Part shown: positions 42,570 through 50,842 of the stretch, one piece after another | Layout: each line of letters starts with the position of its first letter | Position numbering within the stretch: the first letter of the stretch is position 1 | Assembly: GCF_037104765.1 (NCBI RefSeq) | Contig: NZ_JBAWSY010000006.1 | Location: forward strand, 142,371 to 206,370 | Source: Psychrobacillus mangrovi | Lineage (GTDB): Bacteria; Bacillota; Bacilli; Bacillales_A; Planococcaceae | Length of the DNA: 64,000 bases | Direction of reading: 5' to 3' | Position numbers and translations under genes: made by a program | The notes under the pieces: model-generated | The model's database searches: none | Told to the model about the DNA's origin: nothing | Seen by the model: the letters and a program-made list of their open reading frames with translations, nothing else

Positions 42570-43166
42570 GTGGTTAAATCACGTTTACATGGGATGATTT
42601 TGGCATCATTATTTGCCGCGTTAATGGGAATTGGAGCGAATATTACATCCATTCTTCCATTTTTTATTATCGCCGGAGTCCCCATTACTTTTCAGCCGGT
42701 CGTAAGTTTGCTAGCCGGTGCCTTGCTTGGTAAAAAATATGGACCTCTATCCATGATCATTTATTTATTCATAGGGTTGGCAGGTATTCCCGTATTTGCT
42801 CGTTTTAGCGGAGGGATTAGTGCGATTCTAAGTCCAACGTTTGGATTCTTGCTTGCATTTATCCTCGTTGCTTGGGTTACAGGTGTAATGGTAGAAAAAA
42901 GTAAATCGTTTCGGATGCTATTAATTTCTTCCTTTGTGGGAACAATCATCATCTATTTAATTGGAACAAACTGGATGTACATAGCCTATAAACTTTGGTT
43001 TGCTGCTCCGACAGATTTTGATTACCAAATGGCTTGGACAATTATGCTCGTGCCACTACCAAAGGACTTAGCATTATCGGTGCTTTCTGCAATGATTTCT
43101 TATAAAGTGCTTCGAGCTTTTCCAGCGAATACACAAACAAATCTTAAACATGAGGTGATTGGATGA
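42570..43166 (+). CDS. bioY: BioY biotin transporter (ECF S-component)
   Basis: A 198-residue membrane protein with six hydrophobic helices. The signature region QPVVSLLAGALLGKKYGPLS followed by GLAGIPVFARFSGGI is typical of BioY. It binds biotin and works with the shared ECF module encoded elsewhere. GTG start at 42570 with GGAG just upstream. Its end overlaps bioB (ATGA), so both are co-translated; a BirA box lies upstream. Confidence 0.93.
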   Translation: MVKSRLHGMILASLFAALMGIGANITSILPFFIIAGVPITFQPVVSLLAGALLGKKYGPLSMIIYLFIGLAGIPVFARFSGGISAILSPTFGFLLAFILVAWVTGVMVEKSKSFRMLLISSFVGTIIIYLIGTNWMYIAYKLWFAAPTDFDYQMAWTIMLVPLPKDLALSVLSAMISYKVLRAFPANTQTNLKHEVIG

Positions 43167-44176
43167 ACTGGTATTCACTAGCAGAAGATGTGTTAAACGG
43201 TAATAAGCTGACGGATCAGGATTGTCTTGATTTTTTACAGGCAGATAGTAAAGAAACACTCGCTCAACTGGACGCAGCATATAAAATCAGACACCATTAT
43301 TACGGTAATGATGTTAAATTGAATATGCTCATTAATACGAAGTCAGGGCTTTGTCCCGAAAACTGTCGTTACTGTTCCCAGTCATCTGAATCAAGTGCTC
43401 CAATTGAAAAATATAGAATGATGACGAAAGATGAAATTGTAAAAGGCGCAATGCGAGCAGCTGAATTAGGGGCTGGAACTTTTTGTATCGTAGCAAGTGG
43501 TCGAGGTCCAAGCAGACATGAGTTAGCAACTGTCAAAGCAGCGGCTAGGGAAATAAAAGAAACTTTGCCACTGAAATTATGTGGTTGCCTTGGAATACTT
43601 GCAGATAACCAAGCAGAGGAACTTAAAGAAGCAGGGATTGATCGATACAATCATAATATTAATACATCCGAGGAATTTCATGACAATATCGTTTCTACCC
43701 ATACATTCGACGACCGAGTAGGCACCGTTGAAAAAGTGAAACAGGCAGGCATCTCCCCTTGTTCTGGTGTCATTATTGGAATGGGTGAATCTTCAGATAA
43801 TATTATTAGCATGATGCGTTCCCTTCACGAGTTGGATGCAGACTCTGTCCCGATTAATTTCCTACATGCTATAGAAGGAACAGCGTTTGAAAATAAAACA
43901 CCAATGACACCGATGTGGTGCTTACGTATTGTGGCATTCGCAAGGTTCATGCTACCAACAAAAGAAATACGCATTGCAGGTGGTCGCGAACTAAATTTGC
44001 GTTCTCTACAACCAATGGCTATGTACGCGGCAAATTCTATTTTCCTTGGAGACTACTTAACAACCTCTGGCCAAGAAGCCGAGAAAGACATAAAGATGAT
44101 TGAGGATCTAGGGTTTACAATTGAAAAGGACGCGTTTACAACTAGTGCAGAGCATTTTCAAACGAGTGTACTTTAA
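43163..44176 (+). CDS. bioB: Biotin synthase
   Basis: A 337-residue radical-SAM enzyme that inserts sulfur into dethiobiotin. The 4Fe-4S motif is C64-x3-C68-x2-C71 (GLCPENCRYCSQS). Other marks: NHNINTSEEF, IGMGES and the late RIAGGRELNLRSLQP carrying the Arg ligand of the 2Fe-2S cluster. Overlaps bioY by 4 bases. No bioA, bioD or bioF is present in this window, so the cell may make the last step only, or carry the other genes elsewhere. Confidence 0.96.
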   Translation: MNWYSLAEDVLNGNKLTDQDCLDFLQADSKETLAQLDAAYKIRHHYYGNDVKLNMLINTKSGLCPENCRYCSQSSESSAPIEKYRMMTKDEIVKGAMRAAELGAGTFCIVASGRGPSRHELATVKAAAREIKETLPLKLCGCLGILADNQAEELKEAGIDRYNHNINTSEEFHDNIVSTHTFDDRVGTVEKVKQAGISPCSGVIIGMGESSDNIISMMRSLHELDADSVPINFLHAIEGTAFENKTPMTPMWCLRIVAFARFMLPTKEIRIAGGRELNLRSLQPMAMYAANSIFLGDYLTTSGQEAEKDIKMIEDLGFTIEKDAFTTSAEHFQTSVL

Positions 44177-44189
44177 CTTTTTTTGGTGA

Positions 44190-44446
44190 ACGTCCAGAAA
44201 TATTTTATACGGTCACATTTTTATTTATCCGGTCAGAAATTTTTCTATACGGTCATATTTTTATTTATCTGGTCAGAAACTTTTCTATACGGTCACATTT
44301 TTATTCATCCGGTCAGAAATTTTTCTATCCGGTCACATCTTTATTTATCCGGTCAGAAATTTTTCTATACGGTCATATTTTTGATTATCCGGTCAGAAAT
44401 TTTTCTATACGGTCATATTTTTATTTATCCGGTCAGAAAACACAAA
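44190..44446. repeat. 20-bp CGGTCA array, longest copy (12 units)
   Basis: Unit starts fall at 44210, 44230 and every 20 bases to 44430 without slippage. Units alternate between CGGTCATATTTTTATTTATC and CGGTCAGAAATTTTTCTATA types, giving a 40-bp super-repeat. An extra CGTCC unit at 44191 is one base out of register. Directly downstream of bioB. Confidence 0.95.
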
Positions 44447-44448
44447 AT

Positions 44449-44477
44449 GCAGACTCCTAAATAGGGAGTCTGCATTT
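44449..44477. terminator. TGCAGACTCC-type hairpin terminator
   Basis: TGCAGACTCCTA and AGGGAGTCTGCA arms with A/T flanks; it can end bioYB. The stem sequence is shared with 35927 and 45706. Confidence 0.85.
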
Positions 44478-44618
44478 CAGATTGAATAACATTCATGGCC
44501 ATCGTACCAAGACCACCTGTTACCGTTTCAGCAATATGTTTATCCTGTGCATATAAATATTTAGTTTCCATTGCTGATAGAAGAGTTGCCCCAGTAAATC
44601 TTGCTGGTGGTTTTATTT
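44462..44618 (-). pseudogene. Possible gene remnant with topoisomerase-like segment
   Basis: An open minus frame without start reads KPPARFTGATLLSAMETKYL and later TVTGGLGTMAMNVIQ. The first 15 residues resemble the PPARFTEATLLxAME motif of type IA topoisomerases (TopB/TopA); the rest does not continue that family in a way I recognise. Probably fused debris. Confidence 0.35.
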
Positions 44619-44693
44619 GTTGAAAAGTACTGTTTTAACTTATACTTAGAGGGGAAAATATGAATAGAAGTTTATTGAATTGGAGTGTCTAGT

Positions 44694-45638
44694 TTGAAAA
44701 AGCCCGTTTACTTAAATCACGATGGTGGGGTTGATGATTTAATCTCACTATTTTTATTATTACAAATGGAAGAAGTGGAATTAATCGGTGTTGGCGTTAT
44801 TCCGGCTGACTGTTATTTAGAACCAGCACAATATGCGAGTCGAAAAATTATTGACCGTTTTGGACATGGTAAACAAGTTGAGGTTGCTCTTTCAAATTCT
44901 CGCCCTGTGAATCCATTCCCTAAGGATTGGCGTATGCACGCTTTTTATGTAGATGCATTACCAGTCTTGAATGAATACGATCTAAAAACTGGTGTTATGG
45001 ATGAACCCGCGCACATTCATTTAGTAAATAAATTAAATGCCTCCACTGAAAAAGTCACATTACTTTTCGTAGGTCCATTAACAGATTTAGCTCGTGCGCT
45101 TGAAATTGCACCAGAAATTGAAGAAAAAATTGATAAGCTTGTTTGGATGGGCGGAACATTCCTTGAAAAAGGAAATGTTGAAGAGCCTGAACATGACGGA
45201 ACAGCTGAATGGAATGCATTCTGGGATCCGGAAGCTGTTGCAACAGTTTGGAATTCGAATATCAAAATTGATTTAGTAGCTCTAGAAAGTACGAATAAAG
45301 TACCTCTTACAAACGACATTCGTAAAATGTGGGCCAGACAACGTGAAAACTTAGGTGTTGATTTCTTAGGACAATGCTATGCAGCGGTACCATCTCTAGT
45401 TCATTTTCAAACTAATTCAACTTACTTTTTATGGGATGTGTTAACAACTGCCTCTATTGGTCGTGAAGATTTAGTGGAGAAGAAAACTGTTAACTGTATT
45501 TCGATTGCAAGTGGTGCAAGTCAAGGTAAAACTGAACTAAATGAAAGCGGTCGCCCTGTTCATCTCGTATACGATGTAGACCACGATGCATTTTTTGATT
45601 ACATCACAAAATTAGCAAAAAAATCAGTTCAAAACTAA
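44694..45638 (+). CDS. Nucleoside hydrolase (IunH/RihA family)
   Basis: A 314-residue ribohydrolase-fold protein that cleaves N-glycosidic bonds of nucleosides. The calcium-binding N-terminus is NHDGGVDD (canonical DTDxGxDD, with His/Asp changes), and LFVGPLTDLARALEIAPEIE then KLVWMGGTF match the family. Later TAEWNAFWDPEAV is the conserved NxxxDPxA region. TTG at 44694 is chosen with TTGGAG 8 bases upstream; a GTG at 44685 overlaps the site. Single gene, terminator downstream. Confidence 0.87.
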   Translation: MKKPVYLNHDGGVDDLISLFLLLQMEEVELIGVGVIPADCYLEPAQYASRKIIDRFGHGKQVEVALSNSRPVNPFPKDWRMHAFYVDALPVLNEYDLKTGVMDEPAHIHLVNKLNASTEKVTLLFVGPLTDLARALEIAPEIEEKIDKLVWMGGTFLEKGNVEEPEHDGTAEWNAFWDPEAVATVWNSNIKIDLVALESTNKVPLTNDIRKMWARQRENLGVDFLGQCYAAVPSLVHFQTNSTYFLWDVLTTASIGREDLVEKKTVNCISIASGASQGKTELNESGRPVHLVYDVDHDAFFDYITKLAKKSVQN

Positions 45639-45705
45639 TAAGAAAAACGCAACAAGCGCTTCAGTCCCTCGAGGAGCGCTGGGCACTCTTTTCTTTTAAA
45701 AAATG

Positions 45706-45738
45706 CAGACCCCCTAAGCAGGGAGTCTGCATTTTTAA
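45706..45738. terminator. Bidirectional TGCAGACYCC hairpin
   Basis: TGCAGACCCCCT and AGGGAGTCTGCA arms with T-runs on both strands, between convergent genes. Confidence 0.88.
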
Positions 45739-47738
45739 TTATTACTTCGTTTCATATCTCGAATCGCTTGAATCGATAATCGTACGAGTAGTATTGCACA
45801 TAGAAACAAACCAACATAAGCTGCTGTATTTAAATAAACCGCATACGCTTCATATACGAATTGGGCAATTGCTAAAAGTGCTGCGGAAATAATCCCAAAT
45901 GTAATTCCAACAAATAATAGGACGAAACGGGAAAACAGTTGAGTGACAAAGTCTGCATTTTTCCTATCAGAGAAAATATCATGATGTAGGATGATCTTGC
46001 CGCTTTCCACTCGCTGCACAAGACGGTCTATTCTACTTGGAATTTTACGAAGTGTTGGGATGATCATTGTCAGTTCATCTTCTATAAAATCCTTCGTTGC
46101 GCCTGGCTCTTTGAACGGTTTTTTCAATATCGATTCTATATACTTTTTGGTATACTCTTTTCCTTCTACGAAAATATCAAAATCAGGTTTAATAATGCGT
46201 AAGGTACCATCTAATGTGATAAGAGAGCGCAGTGCAAGCCCCACTGATGGGTAAAATGTTAATTCATAATCACGAACAACTTCAAATAGCGACTGGATGA
46301 GTTGTTCTGTCGGAACGCGGTCCACATAAGAAATTTTCAATAAAATTTGTCCTAACGCTTGTTCAATATCATCTCGTTCTGCATGGTCTACATCTTCAAT
46401 TAGCAACATTACTCCGTCGTACAGAATACTCGCGTCATTTTGGCGAATTCCTAATAAGAGGAGTTTCATTCCTTCTTGCTGGGGAGCTGCCAATCGTCCG
46501 ACTGCCCCGAAGTCCAGTAGTATTGGAAGACCCTCTTTTTTATCAATAAAAATATTACCAGGATGGGGATCCGCATGGAATATACCTGAAACGAGCATTT
46601 GCTCCATGAAAGAATAAAGTACTGTTCGAGCAAATTCTCTTCTATCAATCTCTAATTCATAAAATAAGGCATCACCAACCGCTACACTTTGACCATGAAC
46701 AAATTCCGAAACAATGATACATTTGTTACTGAATTCAGTGTAAACACGTGGAATCTTCACTTTATATGGGCTTTCCACAAGTGCATTTGTTATTTGTATC
46801 GTGTTGCGTACTTCAATATCAAAGTTTACTTCTTCCCTTAAGCCATTCGCAAACCCTATTGCTAGCTCACGGAATCCTAAACTTTCTGCCCAAGTAGATT
46901 TACTACATACCCAATCCGCAAAATCTACTAAAATATTTAAATCGTCCCGCATAATATCTTTCACATCAGGACGCAACAATTTAACAACTACTTCCTCGTT
47001 ATTTCTTCTCAAAATAGCTTTATGTACCTGTCCAATCGACGCAGCTGCAATTGGCTTCATATCAAAATAGGAAAACACACTTTCTAAACTATAAGGCAGA
47101 CTTTCTTGCAGAATTTCCTTCACTTGTTCCTCCGTCAAAGGTTTCACATTTTGTTGTAAGGATCCAAGCTCTTCAATAAATGCTTCTGAAAAAAGTTCCT
47201 TTCTCGTAGATAACACTTGACCAAACTTGATGAAGATGCCGCCTGACTGCTCTAAAATTTCTCGGAAAGCAATTGCTAACTGACGATCATTTTCTCGATG
47301 TCTGGCATATTTTAAGGCTCTCGTAAAACCATTTGTAAGTCCTATTTGTACAACCTGTCGCAATCTTTTCTGCTGACGCCATTGATTACGTAAGCGATTG
47401 AGAAAAAACTTTTGACTCGTGTGTCGATTACCTCTTTCATCGAGTTCAAGTGGAGAAAATAGTTCAAAAAACAGATAAAGTAACATCGTGATCAACAGCA
47501 TACTAGCAATCCAAATAAGTGTGCTTGCATTCGTAACCGCTGTGACCATGCTTTCATTCAAATAATCCGTATAACGTAAATAAGAATACCAATACACAAA
47601 AGAGGTTAAGGACACGCTAAGAACAACCGATAATATACGCTTAGTGAACTTTATCTGTGTGCCCATTAACCGTCCACTAACAAAATAAATACAAATTGCT
47701 ACCACAATCATTTGTATAAATAACTTTGCATAAATCAT
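45735..47738 (-). CDS. UbiB/ABC1/AarF-family atypical kinase
   Basis: A 667-residue membrane protein. Two N-terminal helices (about 1-20 and 30-80 region) and two C-terminal helices (about 610-655) flank an ABC1 kinase-like domain: FIKFGQVLSTRKELF (KxGQ motif) near 160, AAASIGQVHKA (Ala-rich loop) near 225, catalytic FHADPHPGNIF near 385 and LLDFGAVG near 404. In other bacteria UbiB supports quinone biosynthesis or lipid homeostasis; Bacillales use menaquinone, so the role is not settled. Single gene. Confidence 0.93.
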   Translation of the reverse strand: MIYAKLFIQMIVVAICIYFVSGRLMGTQIKFTKRILSVVLSVSLTSFVYWYSYLRYTDYLNESMVTAVTNASTLIWIASMLLITMLLYLFFELFSPLELDERGNRHTSQKFFLNRLRNQWRQQKRLRQVVQIGLTNGFTRALKYARHRENDRQLAIAFREILEQSGGIFIKFGQVLSTRKELFSEAFIEELGSLQQNVKPLTEEQVKEILQESLPYSLESVFSYFDMKPIAAASIGQVHKAILRRNNEEVVVKLLRPDVKDIMRDDLNILVDFADWVCSKSTWAESLGFRELAIGFANGLREEVNFDIEVRNTIQITNALVESPYKVKIPRVYTEFSNKCIIVSEFVHGQSVAVGDALFYELEIDRREFARTVLYSFMEQMLVSGIFHADPHPGNIFIDKKEGLPILLDFGAVGRLAAPQQEGMKLLLLGIRQNDASILYDGVMLLIEDVDHAERDDIEQALGQILLKISYVDRVPTEQLIQSLFEVVRDYELTFYPSVGLALRSLITLDGTLRIIKPDFDIFVEGKEYTKKYIESILKKPFKEPGATKDFIEDELTMIIPTLRKIPSRIDRLVQRVESGKIILHHDIFSDRKNADFVTQLFSRFVLLFVGITFGIISAALLAIAQFVYEAYAVYLNTAAYVGLFLCAILLVRLSIQAIRDMKRSNN

Positions 47739-47930
47739 AGTCCCACATCCTCCTATAAGTAGTTTCTATTAATATGTATGATAAAGTGTTCTGTTCACAT
47801 TCCAATTCGATATGTCGTGCAAGTCACCTTCCTTTTCATGCCAGTCACTCCCTTTTAAATACCACTCACCCCAAACAAACAGTATTTCCAGCTATTCCAA
47901 CATAAACTTGGTATACAAGGAGGGATTGCA

Positions 47931-48650
47931 TTGAATATAATTGACGTTCGTAATTTAAAGAAATCTTATGGTCAAAACAATGTTTTGCAAGGCGTGAACT
48001 TTCATGCGCAAGCAGGTGACATTATAGGGGTCATCGGAAAAAATGGTGCAGGAAAATCAACTTTTCTTGAGATTCTGATGACAGTTAAACAATATGATGC
48101 TGGTAAGGTTGTCGTATTAAATGAAGATATTCATTCTCTTTCTATTACCCAATTGGAGCATATTCGAAAACAAATATCTGTCGTTTTGCAGCCTACTCAA
48201 TTTTATAAAACGTTAAAAGTAGAAGAATTACTAAAGTTATTTAAGGCGTACTATCAATCAGCTGTTGATATTAAGCAAATAATTGTAGATTTTAAATTAG
48301 AGCCGCACCGAAAGAAATACTTTGATAAGCTCTCTGGCGGTTGGAAACAGATTGTTAGTTTAGCAATAGCATTTTTGTCTGAACCAAAGCTACTCATTTT
48401 AGACGAACCAACTACAGGACTTGATCCACATATGCGCAATCTCCTTTGGTCGTATATTACCGATTACAACAAACGTACAGGAGGCACTGTCATTTTAACT
48501 ACACATAATATGGACGAAATCGAATTGTACTGCGATAAAGTGATGCTGATAAACAATGGAATCAGTGAGGTTTTCGACACTACACAAAATATTCTAGCTA
48601 CAGGCTATCAATCAATTCATGCGTTTTATCTTGCGAGAGTTTCTATTTAA
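47931..48650 (+). CDS. ABC transporter ATPase (CcmA/drug-export type)
   Basis: A 239-residue ATPase: Walker A GKNGAGKS near 38-45, Q-loop region SVVLQPTQFY, signature LSGGWKQ near 128, Walker B LLILDEPTTGLD near 151 and switch TTHNMDE. The signature follows the single-copy exporter type. TTG start with GGAGGGA upstream. First gene of an operon with a permease, a LytTR regulator and a DUF3021 protein. Confidence 0.92.
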   Translation: MNIIDVRNLKKSYGQNNVLQGVNFHAQAGDIIGVIGKNGAGKSTFLEILMTVKQYDAGKVVVLNEDIHSLSITQLEHIRKQISVVLQPTQFYKTLKVEELLKLFKAYYQSAVDIKQIIVDFKLEPHRKKYFDKLSGGWKQIVSLAIAFLSEPKLLILDEPTTGLDPHMRNLLWSYITDYNKRTGGTVILTTHNMDEIELYCDKVMLINNGISEVFDTTQNILATGYQSIHAFYLARVSI

Positions 48651-48662
48651 GGGGGAATTTAA

Positions 48663-49409
48663 ATGTTAGCAACACAATTAAAATACGATTTATTAATGTT
48701 CACAAGAGAAATCTTTTATTTAGTTTTCACGGTTGTCGTTCCACCTGCTACGTATATTTTTATGGGGCAATTATATGGAAACCAAACATATGGCGCAAAC
48801 TTAAGCTATGCCCAAACCTATACCCCATCCTTTATCTTACTTATTACTTTTACGGTTGTATTTTTCGCTTATGGCTTTGATCAAGTAATGCAACGGACGA
48901 CAGGCATCGAGAAAAGGATCAGTCTATCCCCTGTTCCGAGAAAAACGCTTTTATTTTCCAACATTCTCCGCTCCATCATTATTACAAGCCTAGGATATGT
49001 GTTTATATTTTTGATAGGTATGCTTATGTATGATTTACAGATCCATTTGCAAGATGCTCTGTCCTCGTATGCGTTTTTCATTTTAATAAATGCTGCGCTT
49101 CTTATCTTGGCATCTGTTATTTATTCCTTCTTTCAAAATATGAATAGTGCGCTTGTATTTTCGATCGTCATCTTCCAAATCGTTATGCTTACTGGCGGAT
49201 TTGCAATGCCTATCTCCATGATGCCGAAGTTTGTGCAAGTTATTGCGGACGTTAATCCGTTGTATCATATGAATAATCTATTTATCGCAGTTTGGAATGG
49301 GCAGCTTAACTTTGACAGCAACACCCTCACTTCCATCTTTTATATAGTTGCACTGGTTATTGCTTCTTTAATTATTTTACGGATCCAAAACAAACGAAAA
49401 ATGATATAG
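48663..49409 (+). CDS. ABC-2 type exporter permease
   Basis: A 248-residue membrane protein with six hydrophobic helices, ABC2 type. The loop GIEKRISLSPVPRKTLLFS (about 80-98) is the conserved cytoplasmic region, and VIADVNPLYHMNN near the end is typical. It lies 12 bases after the ATPase gene. Exported substrate unknown; such pairs export peptides, lipids or drugs. Confidence 0.9.
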   Translation: MLATQLKYDLLMFTREIFYLVFTVVVPPATYIFMGQLYGNQTYGANLSYAQTYTPSFILLITFTVVFFAYGFDQVMQRTTGIEKRISLSPVPRKTLLFSNILRSIIITSLGYVFIFLIGMLMYDLQIHLQDALSSYAFFILINAALLILASVIYSFFQNMNSALVFSIVIFQIVMLTGGFAMPISMMPKFVQVIADVNPLYHMNNLFIAVWNGQLNFDSNTLTSIFYIVALVIASLIILRIQNKRKMI

Positions 49410-49454
49410 CCTGCTATCTATGAAACGATTACACTAATGTGGAGAGGGGTGTAA

Positions 49455-49916
49455 GTGTTGAAAGTTTCATTGAACATAGATGGAGATTTTAAAGAGACCA
49501 AAGTAACAATCGAAACACCAAAGCTGGATGAATCTGTACAAGAATTACTTGACTATATAAAGGGGCGAGAAACAGAATTCCTTGTGGGGAAAGTCGGAGA
49601 AATGCAGCATATTTTACAACCTTCCGATATTCACTACTTCCATACAGAAAAAGAAGCAGTCATCGCCGTTACTACTTCTGGTTCTTATAAATTAAAAGAA
49701 AAACTTTACGAACTAGAGGAATTACTTCCCTCTAATAAATTTATCCGCCTATCAAAATCCGTTATTGCAAACCTGCATGAATTAAGCCGTTTTGAAGCAT
49801 CATTCAACGGAACACTTTGCGTACATTTCAAATCAGGTGCAAAGGAATATGTTTCCCGAACCTATGTAAACTCAATTAAAGATGCACTAAAGATGAATAG
49901 GAGGAAAAGTGAATGA
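49455..49916 (+). CDS. LytTR-domain DNA-binding regulator
   Basis: A 153-residue protein. Residues about 50-150 form a LytTR domain (HYFHTEKEAVIAVTTSGSYK, then FIRLSKSVIANLHELSRFEA), the beta-sheet DNA-binding fold that reads direct repeats. The N-terminal 45 residues are not a receiver. GTG or TTG start at 49455/49458 after GAGAGGGG. It overlaps the DUF3021 gene (ATGA), a pairing known in Firmicutes where the membrane protein restrains the regulator. Confidence 0.9.
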   Translation: MLKVSLNIDGDFKETKVTIETPKLDESVQELLDYIKGRETEFLVGKVGEMQHILQPSDIHYFHTEKEAVIAVTTSGSYKLKEKLYELEELLPSNKFIRLSKSVIANLHELSRFEASFNGTLCVHFKSGAKEYVSRTYVNSIKDALKMNRRKSE

Positions 49917-50323
49917 AGACGTTTCTTTTTCGAAGCATGATCGGCATTTTCTTTGGGGCTTTCTTAGCCGTCATATTTACTAATTTAGTAGTACTTTTTG
50001 GAGAAAAAGATATGATAGACGGGCAAATGTTTTTGAAGAATTCGCTAGGCTCTATTTTTTGTGGATGGTTTTTCACGGTGAGCCCACTCTATTTTGAAAA
50101 TCCAAACTTACGTTTAGCCCAACAGACAGGACTACACTTTCTAACCGTAATTATTTTGTATTTTATATTAGCGTTTGGAATAGGCTGGGTTCCATTTGAA
50201 TGGTCTAGCTTCTTATCCGCAATTGTACTATTTATCGGATTTTATTTAATTTTTTGGACCTCCTTCTATCTGTATTTCCGAAACCAAGCGAAGAAATTGA
50301 ATGAGGAATTAGATTTACTCTAA
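49913..50323 (+). CDS. DUF3021 membrane protein
   Basis: A 136-residue protein with four helices (about 7-25, 40-55, 72-92 and 98-122), the DUF3021 layout. Overlaps the LytTR gene by 4 bases. Known LytTR-DUF3021 (LRS-like) pairs work as regulator and membrane inhibitor, often controlling the ABC transporter encoded beside them, which matches this operon. Regulation of this operon by the pair is inferred. Confidence 0.85.
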   Translation: MKTFLFRSMIGIFFGAFLAVIFTNLVVLFGEKDMIDGQMFLKNSLGSIFCGWFFTVSPLYFENPNLRLAQQTGLHFLTVIILYFILAFGIGWVPFEWSSFLSAIVLFIGFYLIFWTSFYLYFRNQAKKLNEELDLL

Positions 50324-50339
50324 TCTGGAATGCAATTTA

Positions 50340-50520
50340 ATTTTCCGGTCTCAATTTTTTCTATCTGATCAGAAAAAATGATTATCCGGTCGAATCGGAT
50401 GGTTCTGCAAGATAATCGGTTGGCTTGTCTCAATAATCGGTTGGTTCCGCCAGATAATCGGACGGCTTGCCTCGATAATCGGATGGTCCACGCTTAAAAT
50501 CGGATGGCTCAGCATGATAG
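50340..50520. repeat. Mixed 20-bp CGGTCA and 21-bp ATCGGATGG arrays
   Basis: CGG starts at 50346 and 50366 (20-bp type), then from 50396 units of the second type at 50417, 50438, 50459, 50480 and 50501, exactly 21 bases apart (e.g. ATCGGTTGGCTTGTCTCAAT). Confidence 0.9.
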
Positions 50521-50577
50521 TTTTATGAAGAATGTTTTTTATTCAAAATAGCGCATTTTTTAATGTAGAAAAGAGGC

Positions 50578-50775
50578 TGAACGGACAGAAAGTAATTTAT
50601 CCAATCACAATTTTTTCTATCCGGTCAGAAAACATGATTATCCGGTTGTATCGGATGGTTCGGCCCCATAATCGGTTGGCTTGTCTCAATAATCGGATGG
50701 CTCAGCCAGATAATCGGACGGCTTGCCTCAATAATCGGATGGTCCTCGCTTAAAATCGGATGGCTCAGCAAAATA
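50578..50775. repeat. Second mixed 20/21-bp array
   Basis: Starts with CGGACAGAAAGTAATTTATC-type units and passes into five 21-bp units such as AATCGGATGGCTCAGCCAGA. The order of unit types is the same as in the neighbouring array, so the two look like a duplication. Confidence 0.9.
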
Positions 50776-50810
50776 AAAGTAGCCAAAGTTTAAACATCCA
50801 ATCACAACAA

Positions 50811-50842
50811 GAGCTCCCAAAATTGAAATTGGGAGCTCTTTT
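50811..50842. terminator. Terminator of the PstS-like gene
   Basis: GAGCTCCCAA and TTGGGAGCTC, perfect 10-bp arms with T tails on both strands. Confidence 0.92.

Noticed and set aside
44190..44446. CRISPR array
   Set aside because: Units are only 20 bases, there are no unique spacers, and no cas genes are nearby.
44183..44464. Open frame of about 93 codons across the 20-bp array
   Set aside because: It arises from the AT-rich repeat; no ribosome site and the peptide is only the repeat translated.
50532..50753. Open frame across the mixed array
   Set aside because: Same reason: repeat-derived and without start signals.
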